Shown here piece after piece: positions 56,401 to 64,000 of a stretch of 64,000 nt of DNA. Both the position numbers and the translations under genes were made by a program. Each line of letters opens with the position of its first letter. Position 1 is the first letter of the stretch. A model generated the notes under the pieces. The model worked only from the letters and a program-made list of their open reading frames with translations. It was not told the origin of the DNA and did no database searches. Source of the stretch: Vibrio sp. SCSIO 43136 (GTDB taxonomy: Bacteria > Pseudomonadota > Gammaproteobacteria > Enterobacterales > Vibrionaceae); the NCBI RefSeq assembly GCF_023716565.1, contig NZ_CP071848.1:2480001-2544000 (forward strand). The letters run 5' to 3'.

Positions 56401-56837
56401 CCGCAATTGAAGCCCTATCAAGCTATGCTTTTGAAGGCGACAAGGACAAGCTGCAACAACTCAAAGAGCTAGGGGGTGAATTTACTCGACTTGCCGATAA
56501 AGTCAGCGATAAGAGCCCCAACAAGCAAGAGTTAATGCGTGAAATTTTGGTTGAAGCCATGACGACTGCGCTCGATTACTGGGAAAGCGATACTGGTGAG
56601 AGCAAATTTACTTTTGCAGAGCAAAGCGGATTATGGCGAGTCTATCTAGATCGAAGCACGCTGCAAACACGCACACTAGACAAATATCTGCGCACAGAAA
56701 CCCTGCCAAAGACCCCTCGCTGGCGTACAGTGCTTAACTCAATGGATTACATTCTAGAGCATTGCCATGGACAAAATACGCAGCGAGATAAGCTCACATC
56801 GCTACGGGATAAGCTTCAGCACTTATTAACACAATGA
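53457..56837 (+). CDS. chiS: Chitin-responsive hybrid sensor kinase and DNA-binding regulator ChiS
   Basis: ChiS is the inner-membrane sensor that activates chitin-utilization genes in Vibrio. The 1126-residue protein begins MFKFHRKQRFKRLQHTLMI, with transmembrane helices at about 17-40 and 351-372, a periplasmic sensor between them, HAMP, a kinase domain with the phosphoacceptor in SHELRTP (about H467), a receiver with Asp in LLLLDVMMPG (about D770), a PAS-like segment (870-965) and a C-terminal region (about 1030-1105) corresponding to the non-canonical DNA-binding domain of V. cholerae ChiS. The next gene encodes the binding protein that holds ChiS inactive without chitin. The ATG at 53457 is preferred over a TTG at 53427. 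Confidence 0.92.
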   Translation: MFKFHRKQRFKRLQHTLMIAFLALSIIPLTVIALFFLQSHSQDLQEQSTSHLISVRDSKKQQLIDYYFSKETELIGFVRSELAYASGGRFYGLVNAFKNLGQDIEKARDNAQQRYIVGSGDQVRTSIMPESSDYVGSERYRLLHKRYHRAYIERLKRSDFDDILLVDVDGNVAYSVTKGTQFGTNLLTGPYQDSVLGQTFANIQNQVKQLDLDHDVLPTIVSDFALEDDQSVAWFAAPIVQQGYLHSYAMMRLPATRLLNLFNDTLNTDMVTLLVGQDLTPRLLTNSQQQVDDSLAIVKAALGNSERVESYVNGSDEQVLAAYTSIELPNIQWALITELPERIAYARIHQLEKLFVAAMLIAIILVFICSHYLSNFITSPLLKLTWSAERVSAGDLDEDLFTTTRKDEIGRLAVAFARMQRSIRDKIELIKQQNRELEANLTIISKQNDELQLANKLKDEFLATTSHELRTPLHGMIGIAEALVAGANGPIPATQRHQLDIIINSGQRLATLVDDLLDYHKMRYGKLEINSAAVNLSSATRLVLELSQHLLGNKSLRIINQVPTDMPLVSADPQRLEQVMYNLIGNAIKYTSEGKVVISATVIDDAIRIQVVDTGQGIPAQELELIFEPLIQAGQDTNRYRQGAGLGLSISRQLVELMGGSLYVSSQPMVGTTFSFSLPLANPDQIEATEQNEAHHHFQAPESSELPTTPQELPENPDGPLVIVADDEPVNLQILESFLCIEGYRVKTASDGPEVLELIDEEKPELLLLDVMMPGMSGYQVCEQLRQRFDHAELPIIMLTALSQTHDRVRGFDAGANDYLTKPFNKPELGSRIKAHLQASKSELRRQENSLLQNELKQRALVEANLLETQGRLLEQLESAPEAIICLDHEHRIHYSNQAATRLFKRSREQLKRSSADELIAAKFLSIEQEHYCGQIELFVGDSRIRHSSDIFQLPPGNEIKSLFIFDTGSGANSERIDNLETAIEALSSYAFEGDKDKLQQLKELGGEFTRLADKVSDKSPNKQELMREILVEAMTTALDYWESDTGESKFTFAEQSGLWRVYLDRSTLQTRTLDKYLRTETLPKTPRWRTVLNSMDYILEHCHGQNTQRDKLTSLRDKLQHLLTQ

Positions 56838-56853
56838 GTATAAAACCTTAGCA

Positions 56854-56885
56854 AAAAGCCAGCGTCGAATCGCTGGCTTTTTTTG
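56854..56885 (+). terminator. chiS terminator
   Basis: The stem AAAAGCCAGCG/CGCTGGCTTTT with a 6-nt loop runs into T7. It separates chiS from the chitin-oligosaccharide operon. Confidence 0.93.
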
Positions 56886-57234
56886 TCTCGCCAATAGTGT
56901 TCAGTGCGCCTGTGCGATAGTCTAACCCTGCCACTCTTCGTTCGCTCTAACACGTCACTACAGCCTTAATTACCACCGAAAAATAACCTTATTAACGGCC
57001 CAATAAACGACGTATAAATCAGCACAAAAGCGCTTTTCCACTACTAATTATCTGGTTTTATAGCTAGATTGCGAACACAATCACAACAATTTGTTGAATT
57101 TATTTTTCTTCTTTAAATTAACGTAAAAATCGAAAGTGACGTATATCAACAAATATACCTCAAGCCATAAAACCCAATAAAACAAATACTCAAAGAGTAA
57201 GTAACCACTAACAAGAATACTGCATGCCAATCAC

Positions 57235-57256
57235 TTTATCGATCATGATCACAGTT
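57235..57256 (+). promoter_or_regulatory. CRP-like site in the chitin-operon promoter
   Basis: CGATCATGATCACAG contains an intact GATCACA half and a GATC match in the other half, 13 of 22 matches to the CRP consensus overall. It lies 37 bp upstream of the first TAACG pair. Confidence 0.4.
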
Positions 57257-57293
57257 TAAAATTCATACAATTCTGAGTCATTCTAGCCGAAAT

Positions 57294-57337
57294 TAACGAA
57301 AATAACGGAGACATAGCTGATATTAACGTTTTTAACG
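57294..57337 (+). promoter_or_regulatory. Two paired TAACG repeats (candidate ChiS sites)
   Basis: TAACG occurs at 57294, 57303, 57324 and 57333. Each pair has 9-bp spacing and the two pairs are exactly 30 bp apart, near three helical turns. Direct rather than inverted repeats suit a non-dimeric or tandem-binding regulator. Further single copies lie at 56993 and 57119. Confidence 0.5.
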
Positions 57338-57527
57338 TAACTCCTGTTTGACCAGAAACGCTTTCAGGTGTTTTCTTAGCCTTGACCGCAGCTATAGGCC
57401 ACCCAGAATTTCCACAGTTGAGGAAATCATCGGTTGGAAAGAAAGGGATAGTTTGCGGCGAGTGTTTATCAATTGATGACATTCACATCCATTTAGTGAA
57501 ATAAAAAGCAATGAGTAAGGAACAGCT

Positions 57528-59201
57528 ATGCTTGCCAATATTAAGAAGACAGCTCTGGCAGCCGCAGTAATCGCTGCAGCAACAACTGTTGCACCAGCAA
57601 CTGCCGCTGACCGTGTTGAACTAACAGTTGTCGCAGACTTCTACCCAACACTTGTACGCAACTTCAACCCGTACCTACCAACTAACCTACGTACAACAAC
57701 TGACTTTGTTTACGAGCCACTAGTTGTCTTCAACGAAATGCATGGAAACACCCCAACAATGCGTTTGGCAGAAGACTACCGTATGTCTGATGACCTAATG
57801 ACAGTAACATTTGATATCCGTAAAGGTGTTAAGTGGTCTGATGGTCAAACATTCACAGCTGACGATGTCGTTTTCTCATACAAGCTACTACGAGAGAATC
57901 CAGATCTAGACCAGCGTGGTATCAACAAGTGGGTATCTAACGTTGAGCGTGTAAACGAATACCAAGTTCGTTTCCGTCTAACAGAAGCAAACTCAAACGT
58001 ACCTTATGAGATTTCTCTAGTACCAATCGTCGCTGAGCACGTTTGGTCTAAGGTCGAAGATCCAGCATCTTTCTCTAACGAAAACCCAGTAGGTACTGGT
58101 CCATTTACTGAAGTTGATACTTTCACTCCTCAACTTTACGTTCAGTGTCGTAACCCGAACTACTGGGACAATGACAACCTAGACGTTGATTGTCTGCGTG
58201 TTCCACAAATCGCAAACAACGACCAACTACTAGGTAAGATTGTAAACTCTGAACTGGATTGGACTTCTTCATTCATCCCAGACATCGATCGCACTTACGC
58301 TGCGGCGAGTCCTAACCACCAGTACTGGTACCCGCCATCAGGCACTCAAGCATTCGTGCTTAACTTCAAAAACCCGGATGCTGCGAAGAACGAAGCTCTA
58401 ACTAACGTAGACTTCCGTCGTGCATTCTCTATGGCGATTGACCGTCAAACTATCATCGATATCGCATTCTACGGTGGCGGTACGGTGAATGACTTCGCAT
58501 CTGGTCTAGGTTACGCATTTGAGTCTTGGTCTGACGAAGAAACGCACAAGAAGTACCAGAAGTTCAACACCTACAATGTTGATGGTTCTAAAGCATTGCT
58601 GAAAAAAGCTGGCTTTAAAGACCTAGACGGCGACGGTTTTGTTGAAACTCCATCAGGTAAGAACCTAGAGCTACTAATTCAATCTCCTAACGGTTGGACT
58701 GACTTCAACAACACAGTACAGCTAGCGGTAGAGCAGCTTCAAGAAGCGGGTATCAACGCACGTGCTCGTACGCCTGAGTTTGCGGTATACAACGAAGCGA
58801 TGGTGAAAGGTACGTATGACGTGGCTTACACTAACTACTTCCACGGTGCAGACCCACACCTATACTGGAACAGTGCATACCACTCAAACCTACAACAAGG
58901 TGCAGGTATGCCACGCTTTGCGATGCACTTCTTTAACGATAAGAAGCTAGACACGCTACTAGACAGCTTCTACAAGACGGCGGATAAAGATGAGCAAGTT
59001 GAAATCGCTCACGGCATCCAGCAGATCATTGCATCTAACCAAGTAACGGTTCCTGTAATGTCTGGTGCTTACATGTACCAGTACAACACAACTCGCTTCA
59101 CTGGCTGGTGGAATGAGAAGAACCCGAAAGGTCGTCCAAACATCTGGGCAGGCATCCCTGAGCGTCTACTACACGTTCTTGATTTGAAACCAGTTCAATA
59201 A
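57528..59201 (+). CDS. cbp: Chitin-oligosaccharide binding protein (SBP family 5)
   Basis: This is a periplasmic solute-binding protein of the peptide/oligosaccharide (SBP_bac_5) family. Its position after chiS and before Dpp-type permease and ATPase genes matches the V. cholerae chitin-oligosaccharide binding protein, which binds (GlcNAc)n and also represses ChiS in the absence of ligand. The 557-residue precursor has a signal peptide ending APATA-AD, the ADDVVFSYKLL and GTGPF motifs and no lipobox. AAGGAACAG precedes the ATG. Codon bias is strong, indicating high expression. A UUCG-capped hairpin follows. Confidence 0.92.
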   Translation: MLANIKKTALAAAVIAAATTVAPATAADRVELTVVADFYPTLVRNFNPYLPTNLRTTTDFVYEPLVVFNEMHGNTPTMRLAEDYRMSDDLMTVTFDIRKGVKWSDGQTFTADDVVFSYKLLRENPDLDQRGINKWVSNVERVNEYQVRFRLTEANSNVPYEISLVPIVAEHVWSKVEDPASFSNENPVGTGPFTEVDTFTPQLYVQCRNPNYWDNDNLDVDCLRVPQIANNDQLLGKIVNSELDWTSSFIPDIDRTYAAASPNHQYWYPPSGTQAFVLNFKNPDAAKNEALTNVDFRRAFSMAIDRQTIIDIAFYGGGTVNDFASGLGYAFESWSDEETHKKYQKFNTYNVDGSKALLKKAGFKDLDGDGFVETPSGKNLELLIQSPNGWTDFNNTVQLAVEQLQEAGINARARTPEFAVYNEAMVKGTYDVAYTNYFHGADPHLYWNSAYHSNLQQGAGMPRFAMHFFNDKKLDTLLDSFYKTADKDEQVEIAHGIQQIIASNQVTVPVMSGAYMYQYNTTRFTGWWNEKNPKGRPNIWAGIPERLLHVLDLKPVQ

Positions 59202-59213
59202 GCTATAAACCCT

Positions 59214-59235
59214 GCGGTGCACTTCGGTGCACCGC
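59214..59235 (+). other. UUCG tetraloop hairpin after the chitin-oligosaccharide binding protein gene
   Basis: A perfect 9-bp stem GCGGTGCAC/GTGCACCGC is capped by the very stable C(UUCG)G loop. No T-run follows, so it is an mRNA-stabilizing intercistronic hairpin rather than a full terminator. Confidence 0.75.
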
Positions 59236-59360
59236 CTATCAAACACTTTCCCCTCTCTTTAATTAAAGGTATGGCGCTCGTCGTCAGGGGACAACTCGTT
59301 CTAAAAAGGACAGCCTGAACCCAGAATCAGGTCAAAAGCTGGGTGAGTAAGGTAAAAGTT

Positions 59361-60347
59361 ATGGGATATTTTTTAAGACGTTTGTCGTTCTATTTGGTAG
59401 CGCTTTTATTTGCTGCCACACTTAATTTCATTATACCAAGAGCTATGCCGGGTGATCCGGTCACTATGATGTTCGCCAACGCCAGTACTCAGGTAACCCC
59501 TGAACGTATTGCTGCAATGAAAGAGCTACTTGGTTTCGTTGATGGGCCTATCTATGTCCAATACTTCACGTACATCAAAAGCATCCTTAACTGGGAGCTA
59601 GGTACTTCAATCAAATTCTACCCTCTAAGCGTTAACGAATTGCTGGGTGGTGCCTTTGGTTGGTCACTATTTTTGGCGGGTACCGCAGTAATCCTCTCGT
59701 TCTCACTTGGCTCCATTTTGGGCATCTTTGCCGCGTGGCGTCGAGGCAGTAAGTTCGATACCTTCATCACTCCAGGCATGTTGATCGTTCAAGCCGTTCC
59801 ACAGGTGGTTATCGCCATGCTTGCGATGTTCATCTTTGCTATCGGCCTTCGTTGGTTCCCAACTGGCTACGCCTACACTGCAGGTGTAGTGCCAGATTGG
59901 ACTAGCTTTGCATTCTACAAAGACGTTGCTTATCACGCTGTTCTACCACTGTTCTGTGCCTCGATTGTTCAAGTTGGCGGCTTCCTTGTGAACATGCGTA
60001 ACAACATGATTAACCTGCTAGGTGAAGACTACATCACCATGGCTAAAGGTAAGGGCCTGAGCGAAAACCGCGTGGTGTTTAACTACGCTGCACGTAACGC
60101 CCTACTTCCAAGTGTGACCGCACTATCTATGTCGCTGGGTATGGCGATTGGTGGTCAGCTTATTGTTGAAATCATCTTTAACTACCCAGGACTTGGCACC
60201 GTACTACTAAACGCTATTCACGCTCGTGACTACCAAGTTCTTCAAGGTCAGCTACTAATCATGACGCTGTTCATGCTGTTCTTTAACCTATTGGCAGACA
60301 TGCTTTATGTTGTGCTTGACCCTCGCCTGCGTAAGGGAGGCAAATAA
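59361..60347 (+). CDS. Chitin-oligosaccharide ABC transporter permease (DppB-like)
   Basis: This is a 328-residue inner-membrane permease of the Opp/Dpp family, beginning MGYFLRRLSFYLVALL. It has the usual N-terminal helix, the RAMPGDP motif and the ATPase-contact loop DYITMAKGKGLSENRV. I chose the ATG at 59361 (AAGG upstream) over a GTG at 59343. It pairs with the next gene, 2 bp downstream. Function comes from the chiS-cbp context; sequence alone shows only the peptide/oligosaccharide class. Confidence 0.9.
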   Translation: MGYFLRRLSFYLVALLFAATLNFIIPRAMPGDPVTMMFANASTQVTPERIAAMKELLGFVDGPIYVQYFTYIKSILNWELGTSIKFYPLSVNELLGGAFGWSLFLAGTAVILSFSLGSILGIFAAWRRGSKFDTFITPGMLIVQAVPQVVIAMLAMFIFAIGLRWFPTGYAYTAGVVPDWTSFAFYKDVAYHAVLPLFCASIVQVGGFLVNMRNNMINLLGEDYITMAKGKGLSENRVVFNYAARNALLPSVTALSMSLGMAIGGQLIVEIIFNYPGLGTVLLNAIHARDYQVLQGQLLIMTLFMLFFNLLADMLYVVLDPRLRKGGK

Positions 60348-60349
60348 TC

Positions 60350-61375
60350 ATGAAAGATTTATTTAAACTGATTGCTCGTAACTCAGTCGCACGCTTTGGC
60401 TTAATCATCCTAATGGTGTTCTTGTTTGTGGCACTTTTTGCCCCGCTGATCACCAAGCACGCACCAGATAAGCGTACGGGTAACCCACACGAATACCCTG
60501 GATTTGTTGTAAAAATGGCCAAAGCGAACCCTGATGGCTGGGTTGCAGAAAATCTTGCGACTGACCGCCGTACCATGATCATGTCGAAAAAGGCCGACCA
60601 CGTACTGGGTACCACACGTATGGGTCGTGACGTATGGTCACAACTGGCTTACGGCGCACGCGTATCGCTAGCAGTAGGTTTTGGTGCAGGTATCACCGTA
60701 TGTTTCCTAGCGACCGTAATTGGTATCTCAGCAGGTTACTTTGGTGGTCGTGTCGACGACATTCTCACCGCAGCTATGAACATCATGCTGGTCATTCCTC
60801 AGTACCCACTACTGTTTGTACTGGCGGCATTTATCGGTGAAGCTGGTCCACTTACCATCGCCATCATCATAGGTTGTACTTCCTGGGCGTGGGGTGCGAG
60901 GGTCATACGTTCACAAACCCTAGCATTACGTGAAAAAGAGTTTGTAAAGGCTGCAGAAGTTCTAGGCGAGTCGTCTTGGCGCATCATCTTTGTTGAGATT
61001 CTACCTAACCTAATCCCAATCGTTGGCGCAAGCTTCATCGGCTCGGTGATGTACGCCATCATGATGGAAGCCATCATCTCGTTCCTAGGTCTAGGTGACC
61101 CGAACACAGTGAGCTGGGGCATCATGCTTTACAACGTACAGGCGTCTTCTTCAATGCTTATCGGTGCTTGGTGGGAGCTTATCGGCCCTTGTATCGCTCT
61201 GACACTACTAGTAACGGGCCTTGCCCTACTTAACTTCGCCGTCGATGAAGTGGCTAACCCTCAGCTACGCTCTCACAAAGGCATGAAGCGTTGGAAGAAA
61301 CTAGCAGAGCAAGACAAAAAAGATCGTACGCCAGAGATGGCACCTCAAAATGCACTTTGGAGCGGAGATAAATAA
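60350..61375 (+). CDS. Chitin-oligosaccharide ABC transporter permease (DppC-like)
   Basis: This is the 341-residue second permease subunit, with the N-terminal cytoplasmic helix, a periplasmic stretch that includes HVLGTTRMGRDVWSQLAYGA (a DppC hallmark) and the EFVKAAEVLGESSWRIIF docking loop. It begins 2 bp after the first permease gene and ends 1 bp before the ATPase start, so the genes are co-translated. Confidence 0.9.
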   Translation: MKDLFKLIARNSVARFGLIILMVFLFVALFAPLITKHAPDKRTGNPHEYPGFVVKMAKANPDGWVAENLATDRRTMIMSKKADHVLGTTRMGRDVWSQLAYGARVSLAVGFGAGITVCFLATVIGISAGYFGGRVDDILTAAMNIMLVIPQYPLLFVLAAFIGEAGPLTIAIIIGCTSWAWGARVIRSQTLALREKEFVKAAEVLGESSWRIIFVEILPNLIPIVGASFIGSVMYAIMMEAIISFLGLGDPNTVSWGIMLYNVQASSSMLIGAWWELIGPCIALTLLVTGLALLNFAVDEVANPQLRSHKGMKRWKKLAEQDKKDRTPEMAPQNALWSGDK

Positions 61376-61376
61376 G

Positions 61377-62360
61377 ATGACTGAACCACTAATTTCGATC
61401 CGCAACCTATGTGTGGACTACATTACCGATGCAGGCGACGTGCGCGCCTGTAACAACGTCAGCTTTGACATTGCGCCGGGCGAGGTATTTGGCCTAGCGG
61501 GAGAGTCTGGCTGTGGTAAATCAACCGTTGCCTTCTCGCTAATGCGTCTTCACAAGCCGCCCGCATTTATCACTGGTGGTGAGGTGATTTTCAACGGTGA
61601 GAACATTCTCGATTACAGCGATGAGCGCATGCAGTCTTTCCGCTGGAGCGAAATGTCGATGGTATTCCAAAGTGCCATGAACGCTTTGAACCCAGTGCTG
61701 ACAATGGAAGAGCAATTTTGCGATGTGATCATGCGTCATACCAATATGACTCGTGAGCAAGCAAAAGTTCGCGCCGAAGGTCTGCTGGAAATTGTCGATA
61801 TTCACCCGAGCCGATTGACCGATTACCCTCACCAGTTCTCTGGGGGCATGCGTCAGCGTTTGGTTATCGCCATTGCACTCGCTCTGAATCCAAAAATGAT
61901 CATCATGGATGAGCCGACCACAGCTCTAGACGTGGTCGTTCAGCGCGAAATTCTGCAAAAGATTTATGCACTGAAAGAAGAGTTTGGCTTTTCGATTCTG
62001 TTCATTACTCATGACTTATCACTGATGGTCGAATTCTCAGATCGCATCGGCATTATGTATTCGGGTGAATTAATTGAAGTCGCACCGTCAAAAGAGATTT
62101 TGGATAACCCATACCATCCGTATACCCGTGGTCTAGGAAGCTCTTTCCCACCACTGACAGGGCCAAAAACTAAACTCGAAGGTATCCCAGGCAATCCATT
62201 GAACTTGTTAGAGATACCTCAAGGATGTCGTTTCCAAGCACGCTGTGACCGTGTACACGAAGCCTGTCGCACTCAAGCAACAGCACTAAGAACTATTGAA
62301 ACGAATCGACTATCCAACTGCCACCTATACGGTGAGCCTATCGCTCAGGTCAGGGCTTAA
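61377..62360 (+). CDS. Chitin-oligosaccharide ABC transporter ATPase (DppD-like)
   Basis: This is a 327-residue ATPase with Walker A GESGCGKS, signature FSGGMRQR and Walker B MIIMDEPTTALD. The C-terminal oligopeptide-transporter extension has cysteines (GCRFQARCDRVHEAC) that in this class can bind an Fe-S cluster. The ATG at 61377 is used. It works with the next ATPase as a heterodimer. Confidence 0.91.
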   Translation: MTEPLISIRNLCVDYITDAGDVRACNNVSFDIAPGEVFGLAGESGCGKSTVAFSLMRLHKPPAFITGGEVIFNGENILDYSDERMQSFRWSEMSMVFQSAMNALNPVLTMEEQFCDVIMRHTNMTREQAKVRAEGLLEIVDIHPSRLTDYPHQFSGGMRQRLVIAIALALNPKMIIMDEPTTALDVVVQREILQKIYALKEEFGFSILFITHDLSLMVEFSDRIGIMYSGELIEVAPSKEILDNPYHPYTRGLGSSFPPLTGPKTKLEGIPGNPLNLLEIPQGCRFQARCDRVHEACRTQATALRTIETNRLSNCHLYGEPIAQVRA

Positions 62361-62399
62361 ACCCTGACCGCTAGCACTGAGCAACTGGAGACAATAATT

Positions 62400-63395
62400 A
62401 TGAGCAATAAATTTGGCGAACTACTGGTCGAAGGCAAAAACCTAGTAAAAGACTTCCCAATTACCAGTAATGCCCTTCAACAACCAATGATGCGAGCGAT
62501 CAACGACGTATCATTCAAAATGTACAAAAGCCGCGGGCTATCGGTGGTCGGCGAGTCCGGCAGTGGTAAGTCGACGACGGCGAAAATGATAGCCAAAATG
62601 TATGCGCCAACAGGCGGCACCATCGAATACAAAGGGCGTGATATTCAATCGATCACCAGCCGTAAAGATACTATGCACTACCGTGAAGGCGTGCAGATGG
62701 TGTGGCAAGACCCGTTTGGTTCACTCAACCCGACACACAATATTTTCCACCATATTGCGCGACCGCTACTGATCCACAAGAAGGTAGACCCGCGTAACAA
62801 AAAAGAACTTGAAGAGCGAGTTTACGACCTGCTTGAGCAAGTTGGCTTGATCCCACCAAAAGAGACAGCTCAGAAGTTCCCCCATCAGCTGTCTGGTGGC
62901 CAACGCCAACGTGTCAACTTGGCCCGTAATATCGCCGTTGGAGCAGAAGTCGTGTTAGCCGATGAGCCAACCTCGATGCTCGATGTCTCTATCCGAGCGG
63001 GTGTTCTAAACCTAATGGAAGAGATGAAATTCGAGAAAGAGATGTCCCTGCTTTACATTACTCACGATATCGCCACTGCGCGCTATATCGCCGAAGATCT
63101 TGCGGTGATGTATGTCGGACATATGGTTGAGTGGGGAGATACGGAAGAGATCATTCACGATCCTCAGCACCCATATACTCAACTGCTTGTTTCAGCGGTA
63201 CCAGACCCTAAAAAGTCTATCCATGAAAAATTAAAAGGTAACAAAGGGGAAATTCCTCTTTGGACGCCAGAGTCAGCAGGTTGTCCATTTGCTGGTCGTT
63301 GTACCCACGCCTCCGATAAGTGTCGTGAACAACTACCAGGCGTGACTCAGCTCTCTGATAACCACTTTGTTCGTTGCTACCTATACGAAAACTGA
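62400..63395 (+). CDS. Chitin-oligosaccharide ABC transporter ATPase (DppF-like)
   Basis: This is a 331-residue ATPase, partner of the previous one. It has Walker A GESGSGKS, signature LSGGQRQR and Walker B VVLADEPTSMLD, and the C-terminal GCPFAGRCTHASDKC extension. The two ATPase genes are 39 bp apart. The full set SBP-TMD-TMD-NBD-NBD makes a complete importer. Confidence 0.91.
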   Translation: MSNKFGELLVEGKNLVKDFPITSNALQQPMMRAINDVSFKMYKSRGLSVVGESGSGKSTTAKMIAKMYAPTGGTIEYKGRDIQSITSRKDTMHYREGVQMVWQDPFGSLNPTHNIFHHIARPLLIHKKVDPRNKKELEERVYDLLEQVGLIPPKETAQKFPHQLSGGQRQRVNLARNIAVGAEVVLADEPTSMLDVSIRAGVLNLMEEMKFEKEMSLLYITHDIATARYIAEDLAVMYVGHMVEWGDTEEIIHDPQHPYTQLLVSAVPDPKKSIHEKLKGNKGEIPLWTPESAGCPFAGRCTHASDKCREQLPGVTQLSDNHFVRCYLYEN

Positions 63396-63427
63396 TCGCC
63401 TCACGGCGATTATTGAAGGAATAATTG

Positions 63428-64000
63428 ATGCAAATCCTAACTAATCACATCGGCTATGAAGTAGACGGCAGCAAGCAGGCTGTTTTGCTGATGGGGGCAC
63501 AATCAAGTTCACTGAGTAATGTGGAAGTGGTCTGCGCCCAAAGTCATACAGTTCAGGCAAGCATAAGTGCAAGTCCAGCGATGCGTGTAGCTCGCTGGCA
63601 CCATGGCTACTTTTGTACTGTCGATTTTTCGCATCTCGACAAATGTGGTCACTACTATTTAAAGCTTGAAGACATCCAATCACACGTTTTTGAGATTGGC
63701 CAAGGTGTGGCCATGCAGCACTGTTTTTCCGATCTGCTGCACTATTTTAAATCTCAACGTTGTAGCGGTGTTTTTGACCGTCAAGACCAGCAAGCCCCGA
63801 TCGTTGGCAGCTCAAAAGTTGTCGACGTCCACGGTGGCTGGTATGACGCATCAGGCGACGTAAGTAAGTACTTAAGTCACCTTTCCTACAGCAATTTTTT
63901 TAACCCTCAGCAAACCCCTATGGTGGTTTGGAATATGTTGAAAGGTCTGGAGTTATTGGAGGAGCGCTCCGACTTCGCAGCATTTTCTCAGGTTCGACTA
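63428..64000 (+). CDS. Glycoside hydrolase family 9 protein (5' part, runs off window)
   Basis: The frame is open from the ATG at 63428 to the window end (191 codons). It starts MQILTNHIGYEVDGSKQAV, the N-terminal Ig-like (CelD_N) domain of GH9 enzymes, and contains GGWYDASGDVSKYLSH, the GH9 catalytic-base region. There is no signal peptide, so the enzyme should be cytoplasmic and act on oligosaccharides imported by the upstream ABC transporter. In V. cholerae a GH9 glucosidase/glucosaminidase gene follows the same transporter. Substrate specificity is inferred. The 3' end is outside the window. Confidence 0.85.
   Translation, partial: MQILTNHIGYEVDGSKQAVLLMGAQSSSLSNVEVVCAQSHTVQASISASPAMRVARWHHGYFCTVDFSHLDKCGHYYLKLEDIQSHVFEIGQGVAMQHCFSDLLHYFKSQRCSGVFDRQDQQAPIVGSSKVVDVHGGWYDASGDVSKYLSHLSYSNFFNPQQTPMVVWNMLKGLELLEERSDFAAFSQVRL

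Larger units (their letters stand above)
56886..57527 (+). promoter_or_regulatory. Promoter region of the chitin-oligosaccharide operon
   Basis: This 642-bp gap is A/T-rich and has no supported gene. It contains six TAACG motifs on the plus strand, four of them as two spaced pairs at 57294-57337, a CRP-like site at 57235-57256 (GATC and GATCACA halves), and AAGGA before the first gene. In V. cholerae the matching promoter is bound directly by ChiS and also by SlmA; I could not place a SlmA palindrome. Confidence 0.6.

Noticed and set aside
57249..57482. A 77-codon minus-strand open frame in the chitin-operon promoter
   Set aside because: No ribosome-binding site or family resemblance, and it overlaps the paired TAACG motifs.

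Overview
The window is chromosomal DNA from a Vibrio (Gammaproteobacteria). The evidence is a moderate-GC, densely coding sequence with the Vibrio chromosome-I order greA-ompU-dacB-tyrS, an OmpU-type porin, the chitin sensor ChiS next to the chitin-oligosaccharide uptake operon, and the housekeeping block leuU-metY-rimP-nusA-infB-rbfA-truB-rpsO-pnp-nlpI. I see no insertion sequence, prophage, integron cassette array or CRISPR. Species was not assigned.

Region 1 (1-9.4 kb) is a nucleoside uptake and salvage island: the start of deoA, deoC, a small XapX membrane protein, nupC and a TatD/YjjV-type hydrolase on the minus strand, then a four-gene BMP-type ABC nucleoside importer on the plus strand. 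Both transporter promoters carry PurR/CytR-like half sites, and nupC also has a strong CRP-like site. Region 2 (9.4-20.3 kb) holds prfC, rimI, holD, a YhbS-like acetyltransferase, and the O2-independent ubiquinone genes ubiT and ubiU-ubiV, which are separated by a c-di-GMP enzyme (RocS-like). A MATE exporter and nlpI follow. Region 3 (20.3-36.5 kb) is the conserved translation, RNA and cell-envelope block: pnp, rpsO, truB, rbfA, infB, nusA, rimP, tRNA-fMet, tRNA-Leu(GAG), secG, glmM, folP, ftsH, rlmE, yhbY and greA.

Region 4 (36.5-53.3 kb) has ompU, dacB, an MgtE-type channel lacking its CBS domains, tyrS, an M23 endopeptidase, a GT9 glycosyltransferase, an MFP-RND pump, erpA, hemL, an AI-2E-family permease and rsmC. 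Region 5 (53.4-64 kb) is the chitin program: chiS, a 0.64-kb promoter region, the chitin-oligosaccharide binding protein, two permeases, two ATPases, and the 5' part of a GH9 glycosidase cut by the window edge.

The most notable regulatory signals lie between genes. The MgtE-type gene has a leader of about 300 nt encoding a 14-residue Pro-Pro peptide with its own ribosome-binding site, competing hairpins and a 34-nt G-free C-rich (rut-like) stretch, an architecture resembling mgtA/mgtL control. The chitin-operon promoter has two paired TAACG direct repeats 30 bp apart, which are candidate ChiS sites. A dispersed 15-bp tandem element (consensus CGTTAGCRAAGCGTC) recurs at three intergenic loci. 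A greA-leader attenuator and stem-loops after both substrate-binding-protein genes are also visible.
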